64,000 nucleotides of DNA from Pseudomonas quebecensis (lineage in GTDB: Bacteria; Pseudomonadota; Gammaproteobacteria; Pseudomonadales; Pseudomonadaceae): NCBI RefSeq assembly GCF_026410085.1, contig NZ_CP112866.1:3471001-3535000 (forward strand), written 5' to 3'. Below the pieces are notes generated by a model. The model searched no databases. It was not told the origin of the DNA and was given only the letters and a program-made list of their open reading frames with translations. Positions 17,498-27,631 of this stretch are shown piece after piece; the first letter of the stretch is position 1, and every line of letters starts with the position of its first letter. Position numbers and translations under genes: made by a program.

Positions 17498-17932
17498 TCA
17501 GTGGGTGATGGCGCGGTCGGCGGAGAGCCTGCCGGCACCTTCCAGCAATACCGCCAGCGTGCCGCCCAGCAAGGCCAGTGCAAACTCATAACCGTTGTTG
17601 GCCATAAACAGGCCGTTATGAATATGCACCGAGAAGATCGCCACCAGCGTCAGGATGGTCAAGCCCAGCGCCGCCGGGCGCACCAGCAGGCCGATGATCA
17701 AGGCCAGGCCGGCGAAGAACTCGGTGCCACCCGAGAGCAATGCCATCAGGGTGCCCGGTGCCAGGCCGATGCTTTCCATCCACTGGGCGGTGCCTGCCAG
17801 GCCGTAGCCGCCAAACCAGCCAAAGAGTTTTTGCGAACCATGGGCGGCGAAAATGATGCCGACAACAATACGCAGGACAGTCAGGCCATAACCGGCGCGG
17901 GTGGACAACAGGCTTTTAATCAGTGGGCTCAT
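17498..17932 (-). CDS. DoxX family membrane protein
   Basis: 144-residue integral membrane protein with four helices: LTVLRIVVGIIFAAHG, an AGTLMALLSGGTEFFAGLALIIG pair and a C-terminal FALALLGGTLAVLLEG. G-S-Q-K-L-F-G-W-F-G-G-Y-G is the DoxX-family signature loop. Members are linked to thiol or sulfur redox and membrane stress in other bacteria; the role here is not fixed. Start at 17932 gives AAGGA at eight bases; the ATG three codons earlier would leave no spacing. Single gene between an upstream promoter region and a strong terminator. Confidence 0.88.
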   Translation of the reverse strand: MSPLIKSLLSTRAGYGLTVLRIVVGIIFAAHGSQKLFGWFGGYGLAGTAQWMESIGLAPGTLMALLSGGTEFFAGLALIIGLLVRPAALGLTILTLVAIFSVHIHNGLFMANNGYEFALALLGGTLAVLLEGAGRLSADRAITH

Positions 17933-18034
17933 GGTACGCATCCTTCGGGAAGTAGGGTTGGTTTGCCGCCATATTAATCAGTTTAGACAATGATAAAAGC
18001 CGAAAAAGTGCGCCATTGATATCGATAAAATCGA

Positions 18035-19456
18035 TTATTTGCGTGAGGCGACTTTCGTTGCGGTCGGCTCCAGGGACTCCCGCTCCCGATCAAACGCCAG
18101 GTAGTACTTATTGACGCTGTTGACATAGCTGACAGCCCCCATGCCGACCTGCTCCATGGCGATGCGCTCGACCTGGAAGAACCACTGGTTGGGGTTGAGC
18201 CCACGGCGCCTGGCCTCGGTGCGCATCCCTTGAACGCGCTCCGGCCCCATGTTGTAGGCCGCCAGCACAAATGCCATGCGCTCGCGCTCGTTAAGCTTGG
18301 GGCTGGCAAAGAATTTTCGGCGGATCATCGCCAGGTAACGCGCGCCGGCCTGCACGTTACCATCAAGGTTCTCGATATTATTGACGCCCACCCGCTGCGC
18401 CGCCGAAGGCGTGATTTGCATCAGCCCGGTAGGGCCGCCGCTGTTGTGCGCGCTGGGGTCCAGAGCGGACTCCTTGAACGCCAACGCCGCCAGGTTCAGC
18501 CAGTCCATGCCCTGCTCACCTGCATGCTTTTGCAGGATCGGGCGCAGTTTTTCCAGGCGCTGTCGGTCGACGCGGGCCAAAGGGTTGCGCACCTGGTAGA
18601 GACGCCGGTAAATGCGCTGAAACGCCACGTCCTGGTCAGCCGGCGTGCGATACGTCTTAAGGAATCGATCGATACTGGCCCGCAGCATTGACGCGTCCTG
18701 GCGCACAAACCAGTACTCGTCGCCGGACTCACTGATGGCCACCTGCTTGTCGAAACGCAACTTGGGCAGGATCTTCGACCAACGCTCGGCAATCGGTTTT
18801 TCGACAATGGTCAGGTGGAAGATCCCAGCCTGCACCATCTCCAGCACGTCTTCCACAGCGAGGGTCGGGTCAACCCACTCCACCTTGATAGGGGGCTGCT
18901 TATGCAGCGCCAGTTTCTGGTTGACCTGGCTGATGGCATCCGCCGCTGCGCTGCCGGTGGTCAATGCCAACGTCCGACCGGACAATTGCTCCAGCTTGGT
19001 AAAGCGCCGCTCACCCTTGACCCCCACCAGCCACAGCGGCACATCGCTGGCGATCGGGTCGCTGGGGCTGATCTTATGCGCCGCCTTTATATCCAGCAGC
19101 TCACCGGGCGCGACCAGGTCGCCTTCACCACGGGCCAGCGCGCCGAGCAACTGGTCCTTGGCCTTGGGAATGATTTTGAGGTTGATTGCCTGACCATCGC
19201 GGGCATGGCCATTGAGGTATTGCTCGAACGCGCGCAGGCGGTGATATTCCACGCCGATCGCCTGGCCCTGTACTTCGCCGGAGCTGTTGCGACTCTGGTT
19301 GACCAGCACGCGCAAAGTACGGCTTGAGCGGATCTCGGCCAGATCGCGGACTTTGCCGGGTTTAGTCACCTCCAGCGGGCCGTCCAGACGCGCGACCGCC
19401 GCCATGGGCAGCAGCAGCGCGAGGCATAACATCAACAATGCTGAGGGTCGGATCAT
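18035..19456 (-). CDS. MltF-like lytic transglycosylase with substrate-binding domain
   Basis: 473-residue periplasmic protein. Signal peptide 1-22; a SBP_bac_3-like solute-binding module (about 40-270: LRVLVNQSRN, GEGDLVAPGELL, LTTGSAAADAI); then a soluble lytic transglycosylase domain (about 300-450) with the catalytic E329-S330 in F-K-E-S, the G-P-T-G-L-M-Q-I motif and A-Y-N-M-G. This is the MltF architecture, cutting glycan strands to 1,6-anhydroMurNAc ends under ligand control. MltF proper has a lipid or membrane anchor; here the signal lacks a lipobox cysteine at the cleavage site, so it may be soluble. Divergent from tatD. Confidence 0.88.
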   Translation of the reverse strand: MIRPSALLMLCLALLLPMAAVARLDGPLEVTKPGKVRDLAEIRSSRTLRVLVNQSRNSSGEVQGQAIGVEYHRLRAFEQYLNGHARDGQAINLKIIPKAKDQLLGALARGEGDLVAPGELLDIKAAHKISPSDPIASDVPLWLVGVKGERRFTKLEQLSGRTLALTTGSAAADAISQVNQKLALHKQPPIKVEWVDPTLAVEDVLEMVQAGIFHLTIVEKPIAERWSKILPKLRFDKQVAISESGDEYWFVRQDASMLRASIDRFLKTYRTPADQDVAFQRIYRRLYQVRNPLARVDRQRLEKLRPILQKHAGEQGMDWLNLAALAFKESALDPSAHNSGGPTGLMQITPSAAQRVGVNNIENLDGNVQAGARYLAMIRRKFFASPKLNERERMAFVLAAYNMGPERVQGMRTEARRRGLNPNQWFFQVERIAMEQVGMGAVSYVNSVNKYYLAFDRERESLEPTATKVASRK

Positions 19457-19690
19457 CCGCTCTCCGGAAAGAATACTGCCCAGCGCACTCGGGAAAAGGA
19501 GGGGCTGGGGGTCAGAAACAGAGCGCTTTCAGCGCAGGCTTCGCGTGCAACGCGAGCACGGATAAGGCACTTAGCCATCAATCATGTCGGTCGCAACGTT
19601 CAAAGACAGCTTTAAACCGTTGTAGTTCTTGGTTTTTCTTATAAATCTACAGCTCTGATATGCTTTCCGGCCGCAGGCGGAGATAGCACC

Positions 19691-20497
19691 ATGCAACTCA
19701 TTGATATCGGCGTCAACCTGACCAACGCCAGTTTCGACGATAAACACCAGGCGGTTCTCGACCGTGCCTATGCCGCCGGCGTGCAGCAATTGATCCTCAC
19801 CGGCACCAGCGTCGACGGCAGCGAGCAAGCCCTGGAACTGTGCGTAAAACTCGATCCAGATGGCCAACGCCTGTTCAGCACGGCCGGCATACACCCTCAC
19901 TCTGCCAGCGATTGGAACGGCGACAGCGCTCAGCGTCTACGTGGTCTGCTCAGCGAGCCGCGTGTGCGTGCGGTGGGTGAGTGCGGCTTGGATTTCAATC
20001 GGGATTTCTCCCCACGCCCGCAACAGGAAAAGGTCCTGGAGGCGCACCTGGCCCTGGCCGTCGAACTGAAATTGCCAGTGTTCCTGCACGAGCGTGACGC
20101 CAACCAGCGCCTGCTGGAGATCCTCAAGGACTACCGCGACCATCTTACCGCCGCCGTGGTGCATTGCTTCACCGGCGAACGGCAGGCGCTGTTCAGCTAT
20201 CTCGATCTGGATTTGCACATTGGTATCACCGGCTGGATCTGCGATGAACGCCGTGGGACCCATTTGCATCCGCTTGTCAGAGAAATCCCCCGAGGCCGTC
20301 TGATGCTGGAGAGCGACGCGCCTTACCTGTTGCCTCGCACGCTGCGACCCAAACCGAAAAACGGCCGCAACGAGCCCGCGTATCTAGGGGAAGTGCTGCG
20401 CGAAGTCGCCCTGCACCGCCAGGAAAGCGTGGAAGACCTGGCCCAACACAGCACCGCCAGCGCCCGTAGGTTTTTCGGGTTGCCTACGCTGGATTGA
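19691..20497 (+). CDS. tatD: TatD family metal-dependent deoxyribonuclease
   Basis: 268-residue amidohydrolase-fold nuclease (3' exonuclease activity in E. coli TatD). It starts with [11 protein letters not shown], the TatD-proper version of the D-x-H-x-H strand. Metal and catalytic residues are present: H68 (A-G-I-H-P-H), E97 (G-E-C-G-L-D-F), H133 (F-L-H-E-R-D), H158 (V-H-C-F-T-G), D209 (E-S-D-A-P-Y). Cytosolic; DNA repair and oxidative-stress roles are reported for the family. It precedes the chemoreceptor by 97 bases. Despite the name it is not part of Tat export. Confidence 0.93.
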   Translation: MQLIDIGVNLTNASFDDKHQAVLDRAYAAGVQQLILTGTSVDGSEQALELCVKLDPDGQRLFSTAGIHPHSASDWNGDSAQRLRGLLSEPRVRAVGECGLDFNRDFSPRPQQEKVLEAHLALAVELKLPVFLHERDANQRLLEILKDYRDHLTAAVVHCFTGERQALFSYLDLDLHIGITGWICDERRGTHLHPLVREIPRGRLMLESDAPYLLPRTLRPKPKNGRNEPAYLGEVLREVALHRQESVEDLAQHSTASARRFFGLPTLD

Positions 20498-20593
20498 TGC
20501 GGCGCATTGACCCATGTCAAAACCGGTTTCCTGAATAGCGGCACAATACTGGCACCTTGCCAATGCTGCTTTCGCTATCAGAGAAAACCTTCC

Positions 20594-22075
20594 ATGGGTG
20601 CCTGGCTTAGCAATATCTCGTTGAAATACAAATTCTGGGCCGTCAACGCGGTCGCTTTTGTCACCACTCTGCTGCTGGTGCTATATGCCGTGCACCTCGA
20701 ACAGCAGGCCCGTAGCGCGCAATCCTACGCGTCCGCGCAAGCCCAGGCGCAATTGCTCAGCGCCTGGCCGGCCGATAAGGCGGTGCCGAAAGGTGAACTA
20801 TGGCTGACGTTCCCGCGCGGCAAAGCCCCACAGCTGGCTGATCAGGATCTGTCAGCCCTGAACGACGCCAGCGGCTGGGTCGAGCTCAACCACCTGCCGT
20901 TGTTCGGTGAAAATGTTCTGATCGGCGCGCAAGTCGTGGCCCACGCGGACGGCCAACAACTCGCCGCGCTCGCCTATGCGCCCAGCCTGAGCCAGGTGTT
21001 CAGCGAACGCTTCACCCATTACGCCGTGGCGGTATTGATCCTGATGCTGGCGATGCTCTGCGCCTCCCAGTTGTTGATCCGCTTCCTGCTCAGCCAGCTC
21101 AACACCCTCAAGGACGTCATGCTGCATGTGGAGAAAACCGGCGATCTCTCGGCCCGCGTGCCATTGGTCGGCAAGGATGAAGTCGGCCAGATGGCCAGCG
21201 CATTCAACGCCATGCAGGCCGGCTACCAACGCGTGGTCAACACCGTGGCGCGCACCGCCCGGCAGCTCGACGAGGGTGCCGCGCGCCTGGCCAGCAGCAT
21301 GAACGACGTGCAGCACGGCATGCTCGGCCAGCAAAGCGAAACCGACCAGGCCGCCACTGCAATCAATGAAATGACCGCCACCGTGCACCATATCGCCCAG
21401 CATGCCGGCGCTACCCGCGACCTATCTAAAACCGCCGACACCCTGGCGGGCAGCGGCCGCGAGGTAGTGACCCGTGTGCAACGCTCGATCGCCGGGCTGT
21501 CCACCGGTGTGCAGCAAACCGCCGAAATGATCCAGAAACTCGCCGAAGACAGCCAAAAAATCAACGGCGTGGTCAGCGTGATTCACAGCATTGCCGAACA
21601 GACCAACCTGCTGGCCCTCAACGCCGCCATCGAAGCCGCACGCGCCGGCGAAATGGGCCGCGGTTTCGCCGTGGTCGCCGACGAAGTGCGCAATCTGGCT
21701 AAACGCGTGCAAAGCTCTACCGACGAAATCACCCGCATGGTCTCGGCCCTGCAAGCCGGCACCCGCGACGCGGTGGACTTTATGCAGGAAAGCTCATTCA
21801 AGGCCGACGACTGCGTGCAACAGGCCCAGGACGCCGGTGCCGCCCTCGCCGACATCACCGACGCCGTGGCGCAGATGCGCGAGAGCAACACCCAGATCGC
21901 CGTCGCGGCCGAACAGCAAAGTCATGTCGCCGAAGAGATGAACCGCGCCGTGGTGAGCATCCGCGATGTGACCGAAAACACCGTGCAACAGACCGTGGAC
22001 TCCGCCACCACCAGCAATGACCTGGCCACCCTCGCTGGGGAGTTGAGCAAGGCGATTGGACAACTGAAGCTGTAG
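20594..22075 (+). CDS. Methyl-accepting chemotaxis protein
   Basis: 493-residue transmembrane chemoreceptor. TM1 at about 13-32, a short periplasmic segment of about 110 residues, TM2 at about 143-162, HAMP 163-216 ([13 protein letters not shown]), then the cytoplasmic signalling coiled coil. Its hairpin tip reads [25 protein letters not shown], the CheA/CheW contact. The periplasmic part is too short for a dCache module and no ligand family is recognised. No C-terminal CheR-binding pentapeptide is seen. Start at 20594 is the first ATG next to a membrane helix; the extra upstream residues look non-coding. Confidence 0.9.
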   Translation: MGAWLSNISLKYKFWAVNAVAFVTTLLLVLYAVHLEQQARSAQSYASAQAQAQLLSAWPADKAVPKGELWLTFPRGKAPQLADQDLSALNDASGWVELNHLPLFGENVLIGAQVVAHADGQQLAALAYAPSLSQVFSERFTHYAVAVLILMLAMLCASQLLIRFLLSQLNTLKDVMLHVEKTGDLSARVPLVGKDEVGQMASAFNAMQAGYQRVVNTVARTARQLDEGAARLASSMNDVQHGMLGQQSETDQAATAINEMTATVHHIAQHAGATRDLSKTADTLAGSGREVVTRVQRSIAGLSTGVQQTAEMIQKLAEDSQKINGVVSVIHSIAEQTNLLALNAAIEAARAGEMGRGFAVVADEVRNLAKRVQSSTDEITRMVSALQAGTRDAVDFMQESSFKADDCVQQAQDAGAALADITDAVAQMRESNTQIAVAAEQQSHVAEEMNRAVVSIRDVTENTVQQTVDSATTSNDLATLAGELSKAIGQLKL

Positions 22076-22273
22076 GAGTATTCAAGCTGTAATCCTCTAC
22101 CTACAACAACACCACAATTTGCCCGCATTTTTGGCGAAATATCCTCGCTCTTCCGGCGAATAACGCCGACTTTCTTGCTCTGACAATCCCTCCAAAGTCT
22201 CTCGCCTGATCACACAGTGCGAGGGATTGCAGATGGTTTTTTTCGTTATGGCCCTGATTGATAGGGCCGCCTC

Positions 22274-25200
22274 ATGATGGGCGCGACCAGCCAGACCATT
22301 GGCTTTCTGGTACTCGCCGCCCTGGATGCAAAGACCCGCGACGTCGAGTCCGTGCTCAGGGATTTTCGCGGATGCCTCAATAGTTACGACGCCTGGGCCG
22401 AGAGTGTCCTCAGCTTTTCGGCGCTGAATATCGAGCAGGTGTTCAAGGCCGGGGACGAAGCGGAGCGGGTCGCGCCGATCAACCGCTCGCTGTTCCCCAG
22501 CAGCACCGTTGCAGCATGCCGGGCCGACGGCACCTTGACCTTGGTGCATCGGTTCCAGAGTTCACGGTTCGTACCCATCGGCAATACACCGGTGATCCTC
22601 CAGCGCGTCGATGCAGACGGCACGCTGCTGGGCGAGCCGATCCATAAAACCATCGGGCCCAGCGGCATTCTTGAAGTCAAGGAATGCGAGCGTAACCAGC
22701 GCTACCGCATCCAGTTCTACCCGAATGTATCCGCCGCGCATTTCAAGGCGCTGTACGCCTCTTATCAGGCGGTCATCACGCCGCTGGAGGCGTGGCTGCG
22801 CAGCGAATGGTCCGACACTTTCGAACCGCTGTGGCAGGGCTACTCCGAGGCGAACTTCCTTAAGCGCTACCTCTCGCTCCACGCCGCCTACGCGCGCGGA
22901 TTCGGCGAAGCGCTGTACTCGCTGTGGGACAGCCTCAAGCAACTGTTCCAGTGGCTGTCGGACCCGGTGGCCCATGCCGAGCAATGGCTGCGGTATCTGT
23001 CCCAGGCCGAGTTTGACCAGTTGCTGGCGCTCGGTGCCGACGCTATTGCGACGGGCTTGCTGATGCTCAGCGATGAGCCGTTGTTGTTCATTTACCTGGC
23101 GGCGATGGTCAGTTGGATGCGCCTGCTGCCACCGCCGTATATGAACGAGCTGCTCGGTGAAATCACCGGCGAGGTGCTGATCAACCTGTTGCTGATCTGG
23201 ACCACGGCGGGTATGGGCGTGGTGGTTCGCCTGGGCGCGCAGGTGCTGGGCGGGATCAAGTCGCGGCGCGCGCGCGAGTGGTTGGAACATTTGGCCGAGC
23301 AGTTTGGCAAGGTGCGCGTCGAGGGGCACGCCGAGGTGGCCAGGCCGGTGTTGCTCGGCAGTCAGGCCACAGCGATCAACACGCCACCGGTGGGGCCGCT
23401 GAAGGTTGGGGACCAATGGGTTTCCAACCCGGTGATAGCGGCGCGCGACAAGACGCAGAGGACGGTGTTGGTGCGGCAGGAGCCTGTAGACGACACGCCG
23501 CTCGTGGCGACCAATCCTAAGGGCGATGCGGCGGCTTCTGCGGGTAAAACCGTCACCAACGGCTGCCCGGTGTCGATGGTCACCGGGGAGGAACTGCTGA
23601 CCCTGACCGATGGCACGTTGGACGGGATTTTGCCGTTTGAATGGACGCGGCTGTATCGCACCAGCGCGGTGGAAGTGGATGTCGGGTTGGGGGTTGGGTG
23701 GAGTCATTCGCTGGCGCAGCGGCTGGTGGTCGACGGCGACTCAGTGGTGTGGACGGATCATGAGAACCGGTCGATCACCCTGCCCTTGCCCACGGTTGCT
23801 CGACCTGCAATCACCAATAGCTTGGCCGAAGCGGCGATCTATTTAGGCTCATCACCGGATGAATTGGTGCTGGCGCAGGCGTCACGGTTTTATCACTTTC
23901 GCGATGGCGCATTGGTCTCGATCAGTGATGCGTACGACAACCGGCTGCGGATTGCCCGGGATTTTTCCGGGCGTATCGAGCGGGTGGATAACGGCGTCGG
24001 GCGTTCGCTGTTCCTGCGCTATGGGGCTGGGCGCATTGTCGCGGTGGACTACCAGGTCCAGCGCGCCAAGGAGCATGAGCCTTACGAATGGATCACCGAG
24101 CAGAACGTTGTTTCCTACGCCTATGACGACCTGGGACGGTTGGTTTCGGCGACCAATGCCGTCGGTGAAAGCGAGGTGTACCGCTACGACGATCAGCACG
24201 TCATTGTTGAGCGCGGCCTGGCCGGTGGGGCGAGTTTCTTCTGGGCGTGGGAACGGGCCGGCAAGGCGGCGAGATGCATCCGGCATTGGGCCAGCTTCTC
24301 GCAGATGGACACGCGGTATGTGTGGGGCGATGACGGCCAGGTCACGGTGCACAACGCCGATGGCAGCCAGGAAGTGTATGTCCACGATGACCGCGCACGC
24401 CTGGTGCAACGTATCGATCCCGATGGCGCGCAGCACTTCAAATCCTACGACGAAAAAGGCCGGCTGACAGTCGAGCAGGACCCGCTGGGGGCGGTGACGG
24501 CGTATCAGTACGACGAAGCCGGACGCTTGGTGGCGTTGTTTCCTGGGGATGATGAGCCAACAACCTACGAGCATGACAACGGTTTCGTACGCGTGGTGCG
24601 CCGGGGTGAGGCGGTTTGGAAGTACGAGCGCAATGACCAGGGCGATGTCGTTCGTAAGATCAATCCCGATGGGCATGTCACGGATTACAGCTACAACAAA
24701 TACGGACAACTGACCGGGGTTTGGTACCCGGATCACAGCTGCCATCGGCTGGTGTGGAATGAACGCGCTCAGCTCATTGAGGAGCAACTGCCCAATGGCG
24801 GGATCAAGCGCTATCGCTATGACGACCTGGGCCGCGAGGTGGCGCGCGAGGATGAGTTCGGCGCGCTGACCCAATATCAGTGGGACGGTGTCGGTCGGTT
24901 AGTCCGCATCGTTTTACCGGGCGGTGCCACCCGCGAATACAGCTACAACCCCTACGGAAAAATCACCGCCGAACGCGACGAACTCGGCCACGTCACCCGC
25001 TACGACTACGCCGACGGCCTGCACCTGATCAGCCGTCGTCTGAATGCCGATGGCACTCAGGTCAACTACCGCTACGACAACGTGCGGTTATTGCTGACCG
25101 AGATCGAAAACGAAGTCGGCGAAACCTACCAACTCGACTACCACCCCAACGGCCTGATCCGGCAGGAAACCGGGTTCGACGGCCAACGCACCGCGTACAC

Positions 25201-26974
25201 CTACGACCTCAACGGCAACCTGCAGGAAAAGACCGAACACGGCGACGACGGCAGTCAGCGCATTACCCGTTATGCGCGCGACCACGCCGGTCGCCTCGTA
25301 CGAAAAACCCTGCCCGATGGCAGCGTCGTTGAATATGCCTACGACCGCCAGGGCAATCTCCTCAGCGTCAACGACGGTCACTGGGCGTTGGCCTACGAGT
25401 ACGACCGCCAAAACCGCCTCACCGCCGAACACCAGGGCTGGGGCACCCTGCGCTACGGCTACGACGCTTGCGGCCAGCTCAAACATTTGCGCCTGCCGGA
25501 CAACAACCGCGTGGCGTTCAACCACGACAAGGGCGGGCATCTCGCCACCGTCGAACTCAACGGCAAACCGCTGACCTCACACCTGTTCAGCAAAGGCCGC
25601 GAATATCAGCGCCAACAAGGCCAACTGCTCAGCCATTACCACTACGACGACCAGCAGCGCCTGCACGCCCACGCCGTCACCCACCAGACCCATCCGCTCT
25701 ACCAGCGCCAATACGACTACGACCAAGCCGGCAACCTCACCCGCCTGCTCGACACCCGCAAAGGCGAACACCACTACCGCTACGACCCGCTCCAGCGCCT
25801 GACCCGCGCCGACCATTCCCACGACGTACAGGAACGTTTCGCCCACAACCCGGCCGGCAACCTGCTGATGCAAAACCGCCCCGGCCCCGACATCGTCGCC
25901 GGCAACCGCCTGATGATCCAGGGCGACCACCACTACACCTACGACGCCTTCGGCAACCTGATCCAGGAACGGCGTGGCAAGGGCCATCAACTCGTCACGG
26001 AATACCGCTACGACTGCCAGCATCGGCTGATCGGCATCACCCAACCCAACGGCCAAACCGCCAGCTACCGCTACGACCCGTTTGGGCGGCGCATCAGCAA
26101 AACCGTCGATGGCACCACCACCGAATTTTTCTGGCAAGGCGACACACTGATTGCCGAACACCAGGCCGACCGCCACCGCAGTTACCTCTACGAACCCGAC
26201 AGCTTTCGGCCGTTGGCACTTTTAGAAGGCTTCGGCCCCAAAGAGACAAAACCCTACCACTACCAACTCGACCACCTCGGTACACCCCAGGAACTCACCA
26301 CCCCCGAGGGCGATATCGTCTGGTCCGCCCACTACCGCGCCTACGGCGAAATCGCCCGCCTCGACGTAGGCAAACTCGACAACCCACTGCGCTTCCAGGG
26401 CCAATACTTCGACAAAGAAAGCGGTCTGCATTACAACCGCCATCGCTACTACAATCCGGATATTGGTCGCTACCTGACGCCGGACCCGGTGAAGTTAGCG
26501 GGTGGGATCAATGGGTATCGGTATGTGCCTAATCCGACGGGATGGGTGGATCCGCTGGGGTTGAGTAGGTGTCCGGGTAAATGCCACCCTGCTAAAAGTG
26601 CTGACGACCCTGAAAACAGTGCAAAGACAAACGAAGAGCAACCAAAGTTACCCGCACCAGAAAATATTCAGTGGACCGCTCATGGCTACAAACACAGCCC
26701 GTCAAAGAGAACACCCTGGAAAGATATTGTAGCCGCAACAAAATCTGGACCAGCTAAGTACAAACCAGGCATTGACATCGAAAAAACAGAAAAAGACGCC
26801 TATAGAAACGGCAGCATTACTACTAACGGCAAACCTTGGAAAGTGATGGAATATCCTGATAGTATCGGAGCAAGCGAGGGAAGCCCGAGTCGCTGGATTC
26901 GCATAGAGCTAAGTGCAAACACAATTCACGGCCATCCTATTTCAGAACGTGAGTTCAGGAGATTAACTAAGTGA
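22274..26974 (+). CDS. Rhs polymorphic toxin with variable C-terminal domain
   Basis: 1566 residues. The N-terminal region (1-420) has no PAAR motif and contains two hydrophobic stretches near 255-285 and 299-325. A DUF6531-like entry segment starts near 423 (N-G-C-P-V-S-M-V-T-G-E-E). YD repeats of the Y-x-Y-D-x2-G-R-L type run from about 600 to 1330 and build the cocoon. The Rhs core (R-F-Q-G-Q-Y-F-D-K-E-S-G-L-H-Y-N) ends at the D-P-L-G-L cleavage motif, residues 1426-1430. The last 135 residues are the toxin: T-A-H-G-Y-K-H, G-P-A-K-Y-K-P-G, W-K-V-M-E, T-I-H-G-H-P-I-S. This resembles the polymorphic toxin type 35 group (predicted RNase) from memory, not proven. DNA after 26567 is clearly more AT-rich. 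No VgrG nearby. Confidence 0.93.
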   Translation: MMGATSQTIGFLVLAALDAKTRDVESVLRDFRGCLNSYDAWAESVLSFSALNIEQVFKAGDEAERVAPINRSLFPSSTVAACRADGTLTLVHRFQSSRFVPIGNTPVILQRVDADGTLLGEPIHKTIGPSGILEVKECERNQRYRIQFYPNVSAAHFKALYASYQAVITPLEAWLRSEWSDTFEPLWQGYSEANFLKRYLSLHAAYARGFGEALYSLWDSLKQLFQWLSDPVAHAEQWLRYLSQAEFDQLLALGADAIATGLLMLSDEPLLFIYLAAMVSWMRLLPPPYMNELLGEITGEVLINLLLIWTTAGMGVVVRLGAQVLGGIKSRRAREWLEHLAEQFGKVRVEGHAEVARPVLLGSQATAINTPPVGPLKVGDQWVSNPVIAARDKTQRTVLVRQEPVDDTPLVATNPKGDAAASAGKTVTNGCPVSMVTGEELLTLTDGTLDGILPFEWTRLYRTSAVEVDVGLGVGWSHSLAQRLVVDGDSVVWTDHENRSITLPLPTVARPAITNSLAEAAIYLGSSPDELVLAQASRFYHFRDGALVSISDAYDNRLRIARDFSGRIERVDNGVGRSLFLRYGAGRIVAVDYQVQRAKEHEPYEWITEQNVVSYAYDDLGRLVSATNAVGESEVYRYDDQHVIVERGLAGGASFFWAWERAGKAARCIRHWASFSQMDTRYVWGDDGQVTVHNADGSQEVYVHDDRARLVQRIDPDGAQHFKSYDEKGRLTVEQDPLGAVTAYQYDEAGRLVALFPGDDEPTTYEHDNGFVRVVRRGEAVWKYERNDQGDVVRKINPDGHVTDYSYNKYGQLTGVWYPDHSCHRLVWNERAQLIEEQLPNGGIKRYRYDDLGREVAREDEFGALTQYQWDGVGRLVRIVLPGGATREYSYNPYGKITAERDELGHVTRYDYADGLHLISRRLNADGTQVNYRYDNVRLLLTEIENEVGETYQLDYHPNGLIRQETGFDGQRTAYTYDLNGNLQEKTEHGDDGSQRITRYARDHAGRLVRKTLPDGSVVEYAYDRQGNLLSVNDGHWALAYEYDRQNRLTAEHQGWGTLRYGYDACGQLKHLRLPDNNRVAFNHDKGGHLATVELNGKPLTSHLFSKGREYQRQQGQLLSHYHYDDQQRLHAHAVTHQTHPLYQRQYDYDQAGNLTRLLDTRKGEHHYRYDPLQRLTRADHSHDVQERFAHNPAGNLLMQNRPGPDIVAGNRLMIQGDHHYTYDAFGNLIQERRGKGHQLVTEYRYDCQHRLIGITQPNGQTASYRYDPFGRRISKTVDGTTTEFFWQGDTLIAEHQADRHRSYLYEPDSFRPLALLEGFGPKETKPYHYQLDHLGTPQELTTPEGDIVWSAHYRAYGEIARLDVGKLDNPLRFQGQYFDKESGLHYNRHRYYNPDIGRYLTPDPVKLAGGINGYRYVPNPTGWVDPLGLSRCPGKCHPAKSADDPENSAKTNEEQPKLPAPENIQWTAHGYKHSPSKRTPWKDIVAATKSGPAKYKPGIDIEKTEKDAYRNGSITTNGKPWKVMEYPDSIGASEGSPSRWIRIELSANTIHGHPISEREFRRLTK

Positions 26975-27291
26975 TCTCATTAGATTTCTTACACGGCAAA
27001 ATTACTTATGATGAGTTTTCATCCCTGCAAAACCTTTCCATAGAGCATCAACTCCAAAACTTAAAAGAAGATATGCTTCAGGTTGAATATCCTAGCGGGT
27101 TCCTGCTTGACGTAGGCTGGTATCCGTCTTTCGATACAGAAGGGTGCTTTCAAGTAAAAATTATTAAGGATTTTGACTGGGACTTTCCCATCCTGAGCCT
27201 GACTTCAAAATCAATTGACAGCACATGCTCACTACTTGATCTCGCGCAAAATAAAATCAATGAAGAATTAAGAAAACAAAATAACCGCTAA
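26971..27291 (+). CDS. Probable immunity protein for the Rhs toxin
   Basis: 106-residue acidic soluble protein, not recognised as a named family. It begins at a GTG overlapping the Rhs stop codon (GTGA at 26971-26974), the usual coupling of toxin and cognate immunity genes. Segments MLQVEYPSGFLLDVGWYPSF and FQVKIIKDFDWDFPILSL suggest a beta-rich fold. Base composition is AT-rich like the toxin tail, indicating that both arrived together. Expected to bind and block the toxin domain in the cytosol; this is inferred from position only. Confidence 0.75.
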   Translation: MISLDFLHGKITYDEFSSLQNLSIEHQLQNLKEDMLQVEYPSGFLLDVGWYPSFDTEGCFQVKIIKDFDWDFPILSLTSKSIDSTCSLLDLAQNKINEELRKQNNR

Positions 27292-27631
27292 CTATCTAAC
27301 ACTATGATTCGCACAAACCCGACGAAAATTCTCACAAGCACAAAACAAGAAAAATCCAGACCAAGCAAGACTAACTAACTGATACCCCAAATCTATAAAA
27401 AATCAAAAAAAACGCCCCATAAAAAATGTACTTAGTCTGCGCCCCCCCCTGAAAGCTATGCTGCTTCCGCTTAAGAAATCCAAAAAAAAAAAAAAACACC
27501 TATTAAATAAATAATCTGTGATTGTAAGTACATACTCACTATCACCCCCATAGCCAACCCCAATTCGCCGCCCCGCCCTACCCCGCCTAAACTTTATTCA
27601 AGTTGTTTCAACGGACAGAGGATTCATCACC
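27292..27631. other. AT-rich gap with homopolymer tracts after the immunity gene
   Basis: 340 bases without a credible gene. It contains eight C at 27442-27449 and fifteen A at 27482-27496, and is strongly AT-rich to about 27540. Composition then returns to host type before the next gene. No hairpin terminator was recognised. It probably marks the downstream edge of the exchanged toxin-immunity segment. Confidence 0.5.

Noticed and set aside
22562..24874. Long minus-strand frames opposite the Rhs gene
   Set aside because: Composition is typical of antisense frames; the plus strand encodes continuous Rhs domains.
24100..26400. Regular short repeats that could suggest a CRISPR or tandem DNA array
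   Set aside because: They are degenerate protein-level YD repeats inside the Rhs frame; DNA copies are not identical and there are no constant spacers.
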